In this document: positions 11,316 to 22,700 of the stretch, piece after piece | How the letters are laid out: every line of letters begins with the position of its first letter | Position numbering within the stretch: position 1 is the stretch's first letter | Assembly (NCBI GenBank): GCA_023935145.1 | Contig: CM043698.1 | Location: forward strand, 35,176,001-35,240,000 | Origin: Bretschneidera sinensis | Taxonomy: Eukaryota; Streptophyta; Magnoliopsida; Brassicales; Akaniaceae | DNA length: 64,000 nucleotides | Reading direction: 5' to 3' | The notes under the pieces: generated by a model | Told to the model about the DNA's origin: nothing | The model's database searches: none | What the model saw: only the letters and a program-made list of their open reading frames with translations | Position numbers and translations under genes: made by a program

Positions 11316-12968
11316 ATGCCTGAAGGAACGCTGGAAGTTCTTCTTGTCGGAGCTAAGGATCTTGAAAACACCGATTATCTCGGTAAGTTGTATGCTCAAA
11401 ATTTCCTGAATTGGTTTGGTTTAGATCATTTAACTTTCCCAGTATTTTCTTGTTGGTCTCTGTTATATTAATTGTTATATTACGATCTGGGTATGTTTTA
11501 GCCAAGAGATGAATAAGAGATTAATTTTTTCTTTAAAAAAAAAGGCGACAGTTTTCAAAACGATCAACTCAATTATGTCTTACTGTGAGAGGAAATGTTG
11601 CTGTGTAAGGTTAACATTGCAGATCAGGAGATGTTGATCAATTTAATATACTAATTAATTTTGACTTTTGACTTTTGATACAGTATAATATGATAACGGT
11701 TGTTAGTAGATTTTGTTAGTTTTCTGTCTCGTCTATAACAATGCTGTAATTATTACAAGATGGAGTTGGTCCAACTAGAAAAAAAAAATGGTATACTCCT
11801 TCCATAAGACTAATGTTGGGTTTGGGTGGGTGGAATTGGATTTGGAATTAAAATCAACTTGGAATTGCAATTTTATGGAATTACAATTCAATGCTTCAGA
11901 ATTCCATGATGTTCCAATTCCATTCCTTTGATCCAATTTGGAATTTATTTGAAAGTACTTTCATCCTATGCATATATGTAAGTATATATGATTTTATATA
12001 AAATGTGTATGAGCTTTTACCATATATAGGGTATTTTATCTGTGTTGTAAAAAAAAGTAATTTTCCATGTAAAGTAACTTTTTTTGGGGTGCAATTTGGA
12101 AATCTCTTGCTCAATCATTTCTTTATCCATACGGCAGTTAACATGGATCCTTATGTCGTCCTTACTTGTCGTACTCAGGAACGCAAGAGCAGCGTTGCAA
12201 CAGGTGGGCTTCTAGTCAATTTAAAAATTTTAGCAGAAACAATCAATTATTGTGTTCTTGTTTTATAAGAAGGGTTCTGTTCAATTTATGTATTTAGATA
12301 GACTTGTATTACATGATTCTACAAATTAATAATGAAAAAAAATGATTCTTGCAGGAAAAGGGTCTAATCCAGAGTGGAATGAGAATTTTGTGTTTACTGT
12401 CTCCGAAGGTGTTTCGGAACTCAAAATGAAAATCTTCGACAGTGATTTCGGTACTAGGGATGACTTTGTCGGTGAACTAACGTGAGTACAGGAAAATTGA
12501 TATCTTCACATACAAACTGTAATGAAAAGATGGCCAACTCAAGGCAGATGCTATTATCATTCTGTTGAAATCAATTGGATGTTTAATAAATCAGTGATTA
12601 ACAAAAGTTGGTGAAATGAAATGTTTTTTTTTTATTTTTTTTTTTTATCCTTGCAGAATTCCACTGCAGCCAGTGTTCATGGAAGGAAACCTCCCACCCA
12701 CAGCATACAATGTTATTAAGGACAAAGAATACCGAGGAAAGATTAGAGTTGGCCTCACTTTCACTGCAGAGGTAATTTATCTGTATTGATGGGTGGAAAC
12801 AGTTCTTGTGGCTTTTAACCCTTTTCTCTCAATGGATTGAATGGAGAAGCAGTTTAGCATTGTTCAGCTGACTGAAGTTTTTTTATTGCTTCGTCATAGG
12901 AACGTCGCGACAGGAGTTTCGGTGGTGAGGAAATTGGAGGATGGAAGCAGTCTTCATTAAGTTACTAG
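11316..12968 (+). CDS. Small C2-domain protein (elicitor-responsive protein 3 / PP16-like)
   Basis: Five exons are read by eye: 11316-11382, 12138-12203, 12355-12481, 12657-12771 and 12900-12968. All introns are GT-AG, the phase is continuous, and the sum is 444 bp (147 aa). The protein begins MPEGTLEVLLVGAKDLENTD and is almost entirely one C2 domain. The usual calcium-loop aspartates are visible at D20 and D26 (MDPYV) and at D73, D75 and D81 (FDSDFGTRDDFVG), so Ca2+-dependent phospholipid binding is expected. This architecture matches small single-C2 proteins such as rice elicitor-responsive ERG proteins and phloem PP16. A basic tail ends WKQSSLSY. No signal peptide or membrane segment is seen. 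It converges with the MBD gene downstream. Structure is intact; the exact family member is inferred. Confidence 0.9.
11836..11943. mobile_element. Possible MITE-like palindromic insert in intron 1 of the C2 gene
   Basis: The segment is dense in ggaatt/aattcc words. It starts with AATTGGATTTGGAATT and ends with sequence whose reverse complement begins AATTGGATCAAAGGAAT. The partial terminal inversion suggests a small non-coding DNA transposon. No flanking target-site duplication was identified. Confidence 0.3.
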
Positions 12969-13786
12969 AGAGCGGTTTCTTTATATTATTACTACATTGG
13001 AAAATGGAAACGAACAAGTTATTTGATTCAGAGATTTTCAGTCTATAGTGTTGATAACATGCTTGAAGAATTTATATTGATGTTGAAGTTGACTTTCGTA
13101 GTGCATTTGGTCGAATGTTATACATTGCTCAATCGCATATTCCTAAATATAATTCTATTTACAAGTTTTGCCGAATCAAATGGGTATTCAGTCAAAAGAG
13201 TTTTTTTTTTTTTTATTTTATTTAAATGGTACATTTGAGATTGGACTTAAATCTCTTATTTAAAAGACTCAAAGGTAACCATTAGTTTAAAAAGCTCAGG
13301 TCTAAATGATTATTTCAAAAACTTTTCAAGTGAACATTGTTGATTAGTTTTAAACCTACCGGAAACGGAAACCCATTAATAAATTTGAAAAACTTCACTG
13401 TCAACATTATTTTTTGAATTCCAAACCTATGTAATCACGTTACCACCTTATCGTTTGGTCATTATGTGCAGAATCAAAGCGAACTCTCATGCATAATTAC
13501 AGGATGATCACTCCCCATTATATAACTTTTTGTCCCATTCATTTGTCAAAACGATTGGAGATTTTACTACTGTGAAACTTCTCAAGTTTCTGGAGGCTAC
13601 ATATTCTAAACAAACCATACATAAGGATTAAGGCCGAACTACATTTAATAGTAACTGATGTTATATTCACATGATAACCATCAAGAAAACAAAAGAGCTA
13701 AAACCAGCTAAACTGTGATGGTGCTGTTTCCAAAAGTATATCTGACTACTAAAGCATAATCTTTGATAGCTTGTTTGCTTCCCGCA
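12969..13786. other. Convergent 3' intergenic space
   Basis: This 0.8-kb gap lies between the stops of the C2-domain gene (+) and the MBD gene (-). It should contain both 3' untranslated regions and polyadenylation sites. The open frame at 13023-13238 has no recognisable product and is very AT-rich. Confidence 0.6.
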
Positions 13787-16700
13787 TTAACTCTTGGACT
13801 TTACCCTTTCTTGCATTTCCTTAGTCCCGTCTAAGGAATGTTTTTGAGAACCAATGCCACTGCAACTTGGTAAGCTCACATTTGCCTGGTGCAGGAATGA
13901 AGAATTCGGAGGCAACTGTTGTCCTGTTGCAGGTTGTTTTTCTGGTCCATCAATGCGAGATGGGATATCACTTTGAGGAAAGTAAGGCAAGCCAAAAGCT
14001 GGCAGGGCCAAGTTACTATTCCTTTGGGTGCGTGAAGTCTCAAATTGTTGCTGGAAGTAATCCTGAATTGCTGAATTGTCCTCCACTGGAATTGCACCTG
14101 TAAGAGTCTTGAATGCAAATTCTATACACGGGTCTGACCAAGAATCCCCAAATGGAAAGATGGGTTGTGGCTGTGTCTGTTCATTATTTGTTTCCCTGTT
14201 TTCCAGCTCTTGAGGTTTCTCTCCATGAACATTTTGGCCTTCAAGATGCAGTTTGCTCTTGCTTGATAACTCATGTGATGAATCATTTATGTTCCATGAA
14301 TTATGATGTGCAAGCCTTGTTCTTAGTCCAGCCTCAGGATGCTGAGATGCCCCATCTACCGAATTCAAACCCATATTCAGATTGGCTTCACTGCTGCTAG
14401 ACTTTCTACTTGTGATTCCAAGAGTTTTTTCACCAGACATTGAGTTGGCTACCAGGTTACCTTCAGCCCCATCAAGTTGTTTCGATGACCTACGAGGCAT
14501 GAGCTCTTTCTTCTTGATCTTTCGAGCTTTTCCACTTCTGCTCCCTTCCATCCTACTATCATGTGAGTTCTTTTCCTGCAGGATATCAGCAACAGGAGTG
14601 GAAATAGGCCCATGATTAGCAATATCATCCACTGGGATTGCACCAGTAAGAGTCTTGAAAGCAAATTCAAGGCATGGGTCTAAAGAGGAATCCCCAAAAG
14701 GCAAGAAGATAGGTGGTTCTGACTTGTTATCAATGGTTATCGAAGTTTCCAGCTGTGGTTGTCCAAGAATGGCTTGGTTTTCAAGAGGCTCTTTGCTCTT
14801 GTTAGATGGAGTGCTTACATCAGCAGAATCATCACAGGAAACCTCCATTTCAGGCCCAGCCTTGAGCTGCTGAGTTGCTCCTTCCTTTCTAGTTGTATTT
14901 GGAAGAGCTTGTCCAGTGGACACTCCATCAGCCTCGGACTCAGGTTCAATCCTAGCAAGCCGTTTTGAAGACCGGCGAGGCATGTTATAATCTTTCTTGT
15001 TCTTGGATTTGTTTGAAGTCTTCTCAGTCTTTGTTCCATTGATCTTTTCCAACCTGCTCTCAAGCAAATTCTTCTCCGGCAAAATATCAGTAACAAGAGC
15101 TGAAACAGGCCTCTTAGCAGTGGAAATATGATTTCTCTTGGTACCTTCAGCTTTTGGCCGTGCTGACCTGCTCAGACTACAGTTTGCCTTTGTCTCAACA
15201 ACTATTTCATCTGCTTTGTCTATTGAATGCTTCTCTGCAAGAACCTCAGCTGAGGCAGATATAGCAAGCCCACCTTCAGCAGAAACCCTCTTATCTTGCC
15301 TTTGCTTTGGGGCCTCATCTTCTGCAACAATTATTTCATCTGCTTTGTCTATTGAATGCTTCTCTGCAAGAATCTCAGCTGTGGGAGATATAGCAAGCCC
15401 ACCTTCAGCAGAAACCCTCTCATCTTGCCCTTGCTTTGGGGCCTCATCTTCTGCAACAACTATTTCATCTGCTTTGTCTATTGAATGCTTCACTGCAAGA
15501 ACCTCAGCTGAGGCAGATATAGCAAGCCCACCTTCAGCAGAAACCCTCTCATCTTGCCCTTGCTTTGGGGCCTCATCTTCTGCAACAACCATTTCATCTG
15601 CTTTGTCTATTGAATGCTTCTCTGCAAGAACCTCAGCTGTGGGAGATATAGCAAGCCCACCTTCAGCAGAAACCCTCTCATCTTGCCCTTGCTTTGGGGC
15701 CTCATCTTCTGTAAGTGGGATGCTACTCATGCAATACCAACCCTCACCTGCAGCAGCAAGTACGGTATCAGAAGCAATGGAGTTTAGATGCAACTGGCTT
15801 ATCATTGACCTCTCTGATTTGACTTTCAAAAAGTTTCGCTAATTTCTAGGAAACTATTCATAATTTTATATTCTATCTCTAACCTTCAAACAGTTGCCGC
15901 CTTGTTGCAGGGTCCTCCAGTTTCTGCCTTTTAGCTTCTGATGATGGCTAAAATAGAGAAAAGGAAAGGAACAGAAATTCTATTAAATAAAAATTTTCAT
16001 CCAGCAGGATGTCCTAACAGTATAATAAGCGTAGAAAACCAACACAAACTGAATAGTGATTGCTAAAAAACCTGGTAAATATTTACAATCATAACGTAGC
16101 GGTGAAATATCAAGCTTAATTCGAGGGTTTTTGGTCAAAGGAAAGACAAACTCGCTTTGCACTCACAATTTATACTAGCTCTATAAATGTTACTTTCTCT
16201 TTCTTCTTGACATACAGATTCTACATGTCTATAATTAGCTTTTATGAGAATACCAAGAAGTTTGGAAGAGATATTTTACATATATTAGTCACTGGCTTCC
16301 ACCCTACAATTTCCAAAGAAAGAAATTCTCAAGCTCTATTGAACATTATTTATAGTTTAAAAAAGAAACTAACTTCTATTTTGCATTTTCCAGATAATCT
16401 TTGGGTGGAGGAGGCACCAATATTCAAAACAACGTCAGCTTAGCAAATGTGCAGAACACATTATGAAAAAACTTAAAATATTGTTCAACAGTTTTCAACT
16501 TGAATAAACTTAAATTGCACCATGTTTGACCAATCAAACAGTTTAATCCACAAAAATTCTGTTCATATAATATTTTTGAACCTTCATAGGATCTACATGT
16601 GTGTCATTATAGTATTAGCATAAAAGAATATCATCAAATTATTATTATATCAGAATCATCCAACTTATTAATTTATTATGCTCCACCACTGAGTTTGTTC

Positions 16701-19700
16701 TATTTAATGGACCTTCATAACATTTTTGAGATTCTCATAGCAGAGTATGACACTCATCTTAATTTTGACATTGTTGCACAAATATCAATATTCATAGCTT
16801 CTTCGGGCAGAAACCAAACAGACCAAACATATTTACAATTGTGTGAGAAAGATCATAATGGAAAAAGGGGAAACCAAACAGAACAAAGATGATGAGAGCA
16901 ACATAGAATTTGTAAAGAGAAGTGCCAAGCTAGGTGTACACTTACTAAGGCTTCATTATTAGTCAACTTCTGATCATTGATGCACCTTTTCTTTGGCAAA
17001 ACTGCATACATACTGATCTCTCCAGTTTTTAAATAGCGAAGAACATCCTTTTTGGAGCGGAATACATATCCACTTACAGGGTCCGTGTAAAACTGTAGCA
17101 AGCAATTGATAAAAATTAATATATAGTATTCAAATCTGAAACAACGATGCAAGATATTGAAAAGCAGACCAGCACTGGAGATGAAGAAAGAAACGGAAGA
17201 ACTACATACTGGGTCTCTTCTAGTTTTATATCCATTCTCCGTAACTTTGACTTCCTTAATCCACCCCGGTGGTAAATCATCCTCCGTTGACCTTTCAATC
17301 ACAACCTAATAGCATGTCTGATTTAAGCAAATGTAATAGCATAAAATCTCAAATAGAAACTGTAATGATGCTATAACTTCAGAATTGCATGGAAGAAGAT
17401 ATTTTGAACATGGTATTTAAATGCCTTTTCTCCTTTATGTGAACTCGGGCATTTTAGTTTTGAGATACTGAAACACCTTTCTCCTGGAAAGGATTTTGTA
17501 TCTAGCAAACTGAAAAATGAAATACTCCAAAAAGAATGTAGACATTCTGCATAAACAAGAACATATTCCGAATGATCTTGTTGTCCCTTCCAATAATTTG
17601 ATTTTATAATTCAATGACAAAATATACTTGGACCTATTATTCATCAATCATATTCTTCCCTATCTATCTTAATAGATCATTTTTCAGCTCTGTTTCATCC
17701 ACAATGAATTGAAAAAGAGGGATCTACTTCTCGTCTCAGAAGAAATACAATGAAAGGACTGGTGGACAGCTTTACTGGAATGAAGTTTTCTAGAATAATT
17801 TGCCCAAAAGAAAAAGGGACAGAAGAAAATTCTAGGATTACATAAGGGTGTACCTCAACAATCTCTTTCGGTCACTACCACTTCTATCATATCAGGGAAA
17901 TTTATTTTAGTTGTTTCTGTCAATGGATGGCAAAGTCCATCTTCTTTCCTTAAATTAGGGTCACTAACTATTCCACTTCACCCACACTTGCCATTTATTT
18001 ATACTTGTTTTAAAGTTTATTTTAGGTCATGTTTCCTTCCTTATTTTAAGGAATGCCTTTTTCCTTTAACAACCTATATATACTCTTAATTGTATTCTCA
18101 ATAACAAGAACTCAAGTAAGCATTTGTACAATCTCTTTACTCTCTTTAATTCTCACATCTCTTTACTCTCTTAAATTCTAACATGGTATCAAAGCTGGTT
18201 GCTTAAGTTCTTCTCTTGCTTGTAATTTTTCTCGGTTTCGTGTTTCGGCATGTTCTGTGTTTTTCTCGTTGAATCCGATGTGAAAGTTTTTTTGTTGTTT
18301 TTCGGTCTTCTCTTTCTGGGTTGGTGTTGTCGGCACCTCTTATTTTTTGGTTTGAGCAGTTTCGACATTCACGACATCCTCTGTTTTCATATAGGTGTTT
18401 TGTGGTTTTGGGTTTCAGATTTCTCGGTGTTTTTTTGTTCTCAGATCTCTTTGGCAGTTTGTTTTTTTCTGCTTTAGGTGGTTTCGGCATTTTTTTTGGT
18501 CTGGCTATTTTTTTGGCTTCTCTGATTTTTTTGGCAGCAGATTCTTCTCTCCCTTGATTCTGGTTCCTTTATTTATTTTGAAATTTTTTGCTTTGTCTCG
18601 GGTTGCACTTATTTGCAATGGACTCTGCACCTGTGTGTCAAATTTACAGGCAAAAATTACTCTACCTGGACCTTTCAGTTTGAAATTTTCCTCGAGGGAA
18701 AAGAACTTTGGGGCCATATCGATGACACGGATGTCGCACAAACATCCAATACAGACCAATCGAAGGATGTCGGGTCTTCTCCTTCTTGGACTGTGCTTGA
18801 TACTCAGATCATGTCTTGGCTTCTTGGTTCGGTGGAGCCACATATTGTCACCAACTTGCGTACTCATCGCTCTGCTCAATCCATGTGGACTTATCTGAAG
18901 AAGGTTTATCATCAAGATAATGATGCTCATCGCTTTCAGTTAAAGAATGCGATTGCCACCTTTCAACATGGCAGTCTTTCCATCCAAAACTATTACTCGG
19001 CCTTTCTGATTCTTTGGACTATATCTTGTTACAACGACTGTTCCTGTTGCCACTCTTTCGACTATTCAGCAACTCCACAAGACTAGATGGCGTGATCAAT
19101 TTCTTATGAAACTACGCTCGGAATATGAATCTATTCGCTCCTCTCTGCGGAATAGATCTCCTGTTCCTTCTCTTGATGTTTGTTTTGGTGAGTTACTTCG
19201 TGAAGAAGGTCTTAGTACTCAAGCTACTCTGGGGCAATCTTATGATAGTCCAGGAACTGTGGCTTATGCTGTCCAAGGACGCGGACCGCCTATGCATTCT
19301 AAAAACTTGCAGTGTTTTTGCTGTAAGGAATATGGGCATATTGCTGCCAATTGTCCCAAGAAATACTGCTCTTATTGTAAGAAGAAGGGTCACATCATCA
19401 AAGAATGTCGTCTCCGCCCACAGAATCGTCAGGCTCAAGCATTTCAGACTTCTGTTATTGTACCCTCCGCAGCTCCTGACTCTTCTTCAGGTGCCTCACA
19501 AGTTCCGGCACCTCCTGCAACGAATTACTACACACCCAAAATGGTGCAACAGATGCTAATTTCAGCATTATTTGCAATGGGGTTTCAAGGTAAAAATTCT
19601 ACCAAACTCTGGTACGTAGATTTGGGGGCCTCTAATCACATGACGACTACTCTCATCGCTCTGTGGCATGTTCGGCCCTATGTCGGTCCATCTGCCATTC

Positions 19701-22700
19701 AGACTGCCAATGGCAGTTCTTTACCAATCGCTGCTGTCGGAGATGCCTCTTCTAAATTCACTGATGTGTTTCTTGCTCCTCAACTTTCCACGAATCTTAT
19801 TTCTGTTGGTCAATTAGTTGATAACAATTGTGCTGTTAACTTTTCTGGTGATGGTTGTGTTGTACAGGACCAGGTAACAGGAGAGCTGATCGCGAAGGGA
19901 CCTAAAGTGGGGCGCTTGTTTCCACTATTTTTATCTGTCCCAACAATTTCTCCAGTTTCGTCTATTAAGTCTTTTGCTTGCAATAATGTTCCAAATCTGA
20001 GTATGGTGTGGCATTGTCGTTTAGGCCATCTCAATACTCAGATCTTATCTCATGTATTGCACTCTGGTTTTCTTGATAATGAAGAACGTTCTTCTTTATC
20101 CCTTAAGTGTGATTCTTGCAAACTTGGTAAAAGCAAAATTCTTCCCTTTCCTTTACATGCTAGTAGAGCTTCTCACTGCTTTGATCTCATCCATAGTGAT
20201 GTTTGGGGACCTTCCCCCGTTAGTTCACATGAAAAATTTAAATATTATGTGACTTTTATTGATGATTATAGCAGATTCACTTAGGTTTATTTTCTTTGCT
20301 CTAAATCTGAGGTTTTTCGTACTTTCACTAATTTTTTAGCATAAGTTGACAATCAATTTTCTGCGACTATTAAGACATTACGCACAGATTCTGGTGGTGA
20401 ATATTTGTCTATTGAGTTTCAGGTATTCTTGGCTTCTGAAGGTATTATTCATCAACGTTCATGTCCTGCTACTCCCCAACAGAATGGAGTAGCCAAACGC
20501 AAAAATCGTCATCTTCTTGATGTGATACGTACTCTCTTGTTAGAATCTTCTGTTCCATCCATGTTCTGGGTCGAGGCACTGAAAACTGCTACTCACTTGA
20601 TTAATCGTTTACCTTCCCAAATCTTACACATGGAGTCTCCCTGTTTCCGCTTGTTTGCTAAACAACCTAGTTATGATAATCTCTGTATTTTTGGTTGTGT
20701 ATGTTTTGTCCATTTACCTCCCCATGAGCAACATAAATTATCTGCTCAATCTGTTAGATGTGCATTCTTGGGATATAATGTGTGTCAAAAGGGATTTGTT
20801 TGCTATGATCTTCCTTACATCGTACACGCATTTCTAGGAATGTTATTTTCTTTGAAAATCAACATTTCTTTCATGTGTCCTCTGAGCCCTCTTCTTCTAC
20901 TGTGGTTCTCCCCTCCTTTAAGCAATAATTTTCAGATCTTCATCAAGTCAGCTCTCGCTTTAAACCAGGTATTGTGTATATGAGACGCTCCTGCCCACAG
21001 TCTCTTCCGACAGCTCAACCGATATCTGATCCTACCATGCTCCAGTCAGTTGCTGCACTTTCAGAACACTTGGTACGTCGCTCTTCTCGAATGTCTTACC
21101 TCAGGATAGGTATGGGTGGTTTGCTTCTGCTTTTACTGCTGCATTGTCCAATTTTGATGTTCCCACATGCTACTCACATGCTGTTAAGCATGATTGTTGG
21201 CGACAAGCTATACAGGAAGAAATTGCTGCTTTAGAGGCCAATCACACCTGGGACATTGCATCTTGTCCTTCCACTATAGTCCCCCTGGGTTGCAAATGGG
21301 TTTACTCCATCAAGGTTCGATCTGATGGAAGTTTGGATCGTTATAAAGCTCGGCTTGTTGCACTTGAAAATAATCAGGAATATGGTGTTAATTATGAAGA
21401 AACCTTTGCTCCTGTGGCTAAGATGACCACTGTTCGTACGATTCTAGCTCTTGCTGCTTCCAATGATTGGCCACTACATCAGATGGATGTCAAGAATGTT
21501 TTTCTTCATGGGGATCTTAAAGAGTGTATTTATATAAAGCCACCCCCGAGATTGTTTCCTTCTCCAAACTCACGTGTCTAAGCTTCGTCGCTCCCTTTAT
21601 GGTCTCAAACAAGCTCCAAGGGCCTGGTTTAAAAAATTTCGAACTAATTTACTACAATTCTCATTCAAGCAGAGCAAGTATGACACTTCCTTGTTTCTTC
21701 GAAAATCAGACATGGGTATTGTTGTTCTTTTAGTTTATGTTGATGATATTGTGATTACTGGTTCCGATTCTGTTTTACTTGGCCAGCTCAAGACCCATCT
21801 CTCTGAGTTCTTTCATATGAAAGATCTTGGGTCTCTTACATATTTTCTCGATTTTGAGGTGCATCGTAGTCCGTCTGGTATTTCACTCAATCAACATAAG
21901 TATGCTAGTGACCTGATGGCTACAGCTGGCCTACAGGAGGCCACTTCTGTTGATACTCCCATGGAATTGAATGTCAAGCTTTGCAAAAAGGAGGGTGATT
22001 TACTTGCTGATCCTAGTTTATACCGGAAGTTGGTGGGCAGTCTTGTCTACCTCACCATTACTAGACCGGACATTTCATTTGCAGTACAACAAGTCAGCCA
22101 GTTTCTTCAGACCCCTCGTCACCTTCATTTGGTTGCTGTCCGTAGGATCATACGCTATGTTCAAGGCACTTCTGCCCATGGCTTATTCTTTCCTGCTGGC
22201 AATTCTCCTCGACTTACTGCTTATAGCGACGTTGATTGGGCTGGTTGTGCTGATACACGTCGCTCCATTACTCGTTGGTGTGTGCTCTTAGGTGATACAT
22301 TGATCTCATGGAAGAGTAAGAAGCAAGACAGAATTTCTAAGTCATCTACAGAATCTGAGTATCGGGCGATGTCTCTTGCTTGTTCCAAAATTATTTGGCT
22401 TCAAGGTTTGCTTGCTGAGCTAGATTTTTTTGAAACTGATCCTACACCTCTACATGCTGATAATACAAGTGCTATTCAGATCACGGCCAATCCTGTCTAT
22501 CATGAGCGCACGAAGCATATTGAAGTCGATTGCCACTCTATCCGTGAATCATTTGAAGCTTGTGTTATCACTCTTCCACATGTTTCCACTGAACTACAAA
22601 TTATTGATATCTTCACCAAAGCGCTCACTCACCATCGACATTGCTTCTTAAGCAGCAAATTGATGCTTGTTGATCAACCTGCATCAATTTGAGGGGGGCT

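Noticed and set aside
15138..15842. 234-aa plus-strand frame with Ser/Ala repeats
   Set aside because: Exact antisense shadow of the 43-aa repeat in the MBD gene, which is supported by splicing and domain logic on the other strand.
15841..15883. 43-bp intron between MBD exons 7 and 8
   Set aside because: Too short for a plant intron and wrong in phase. The acceptor TGCTGCAG at 15748-15755 gives a 136-bp intron and keeps the frame.
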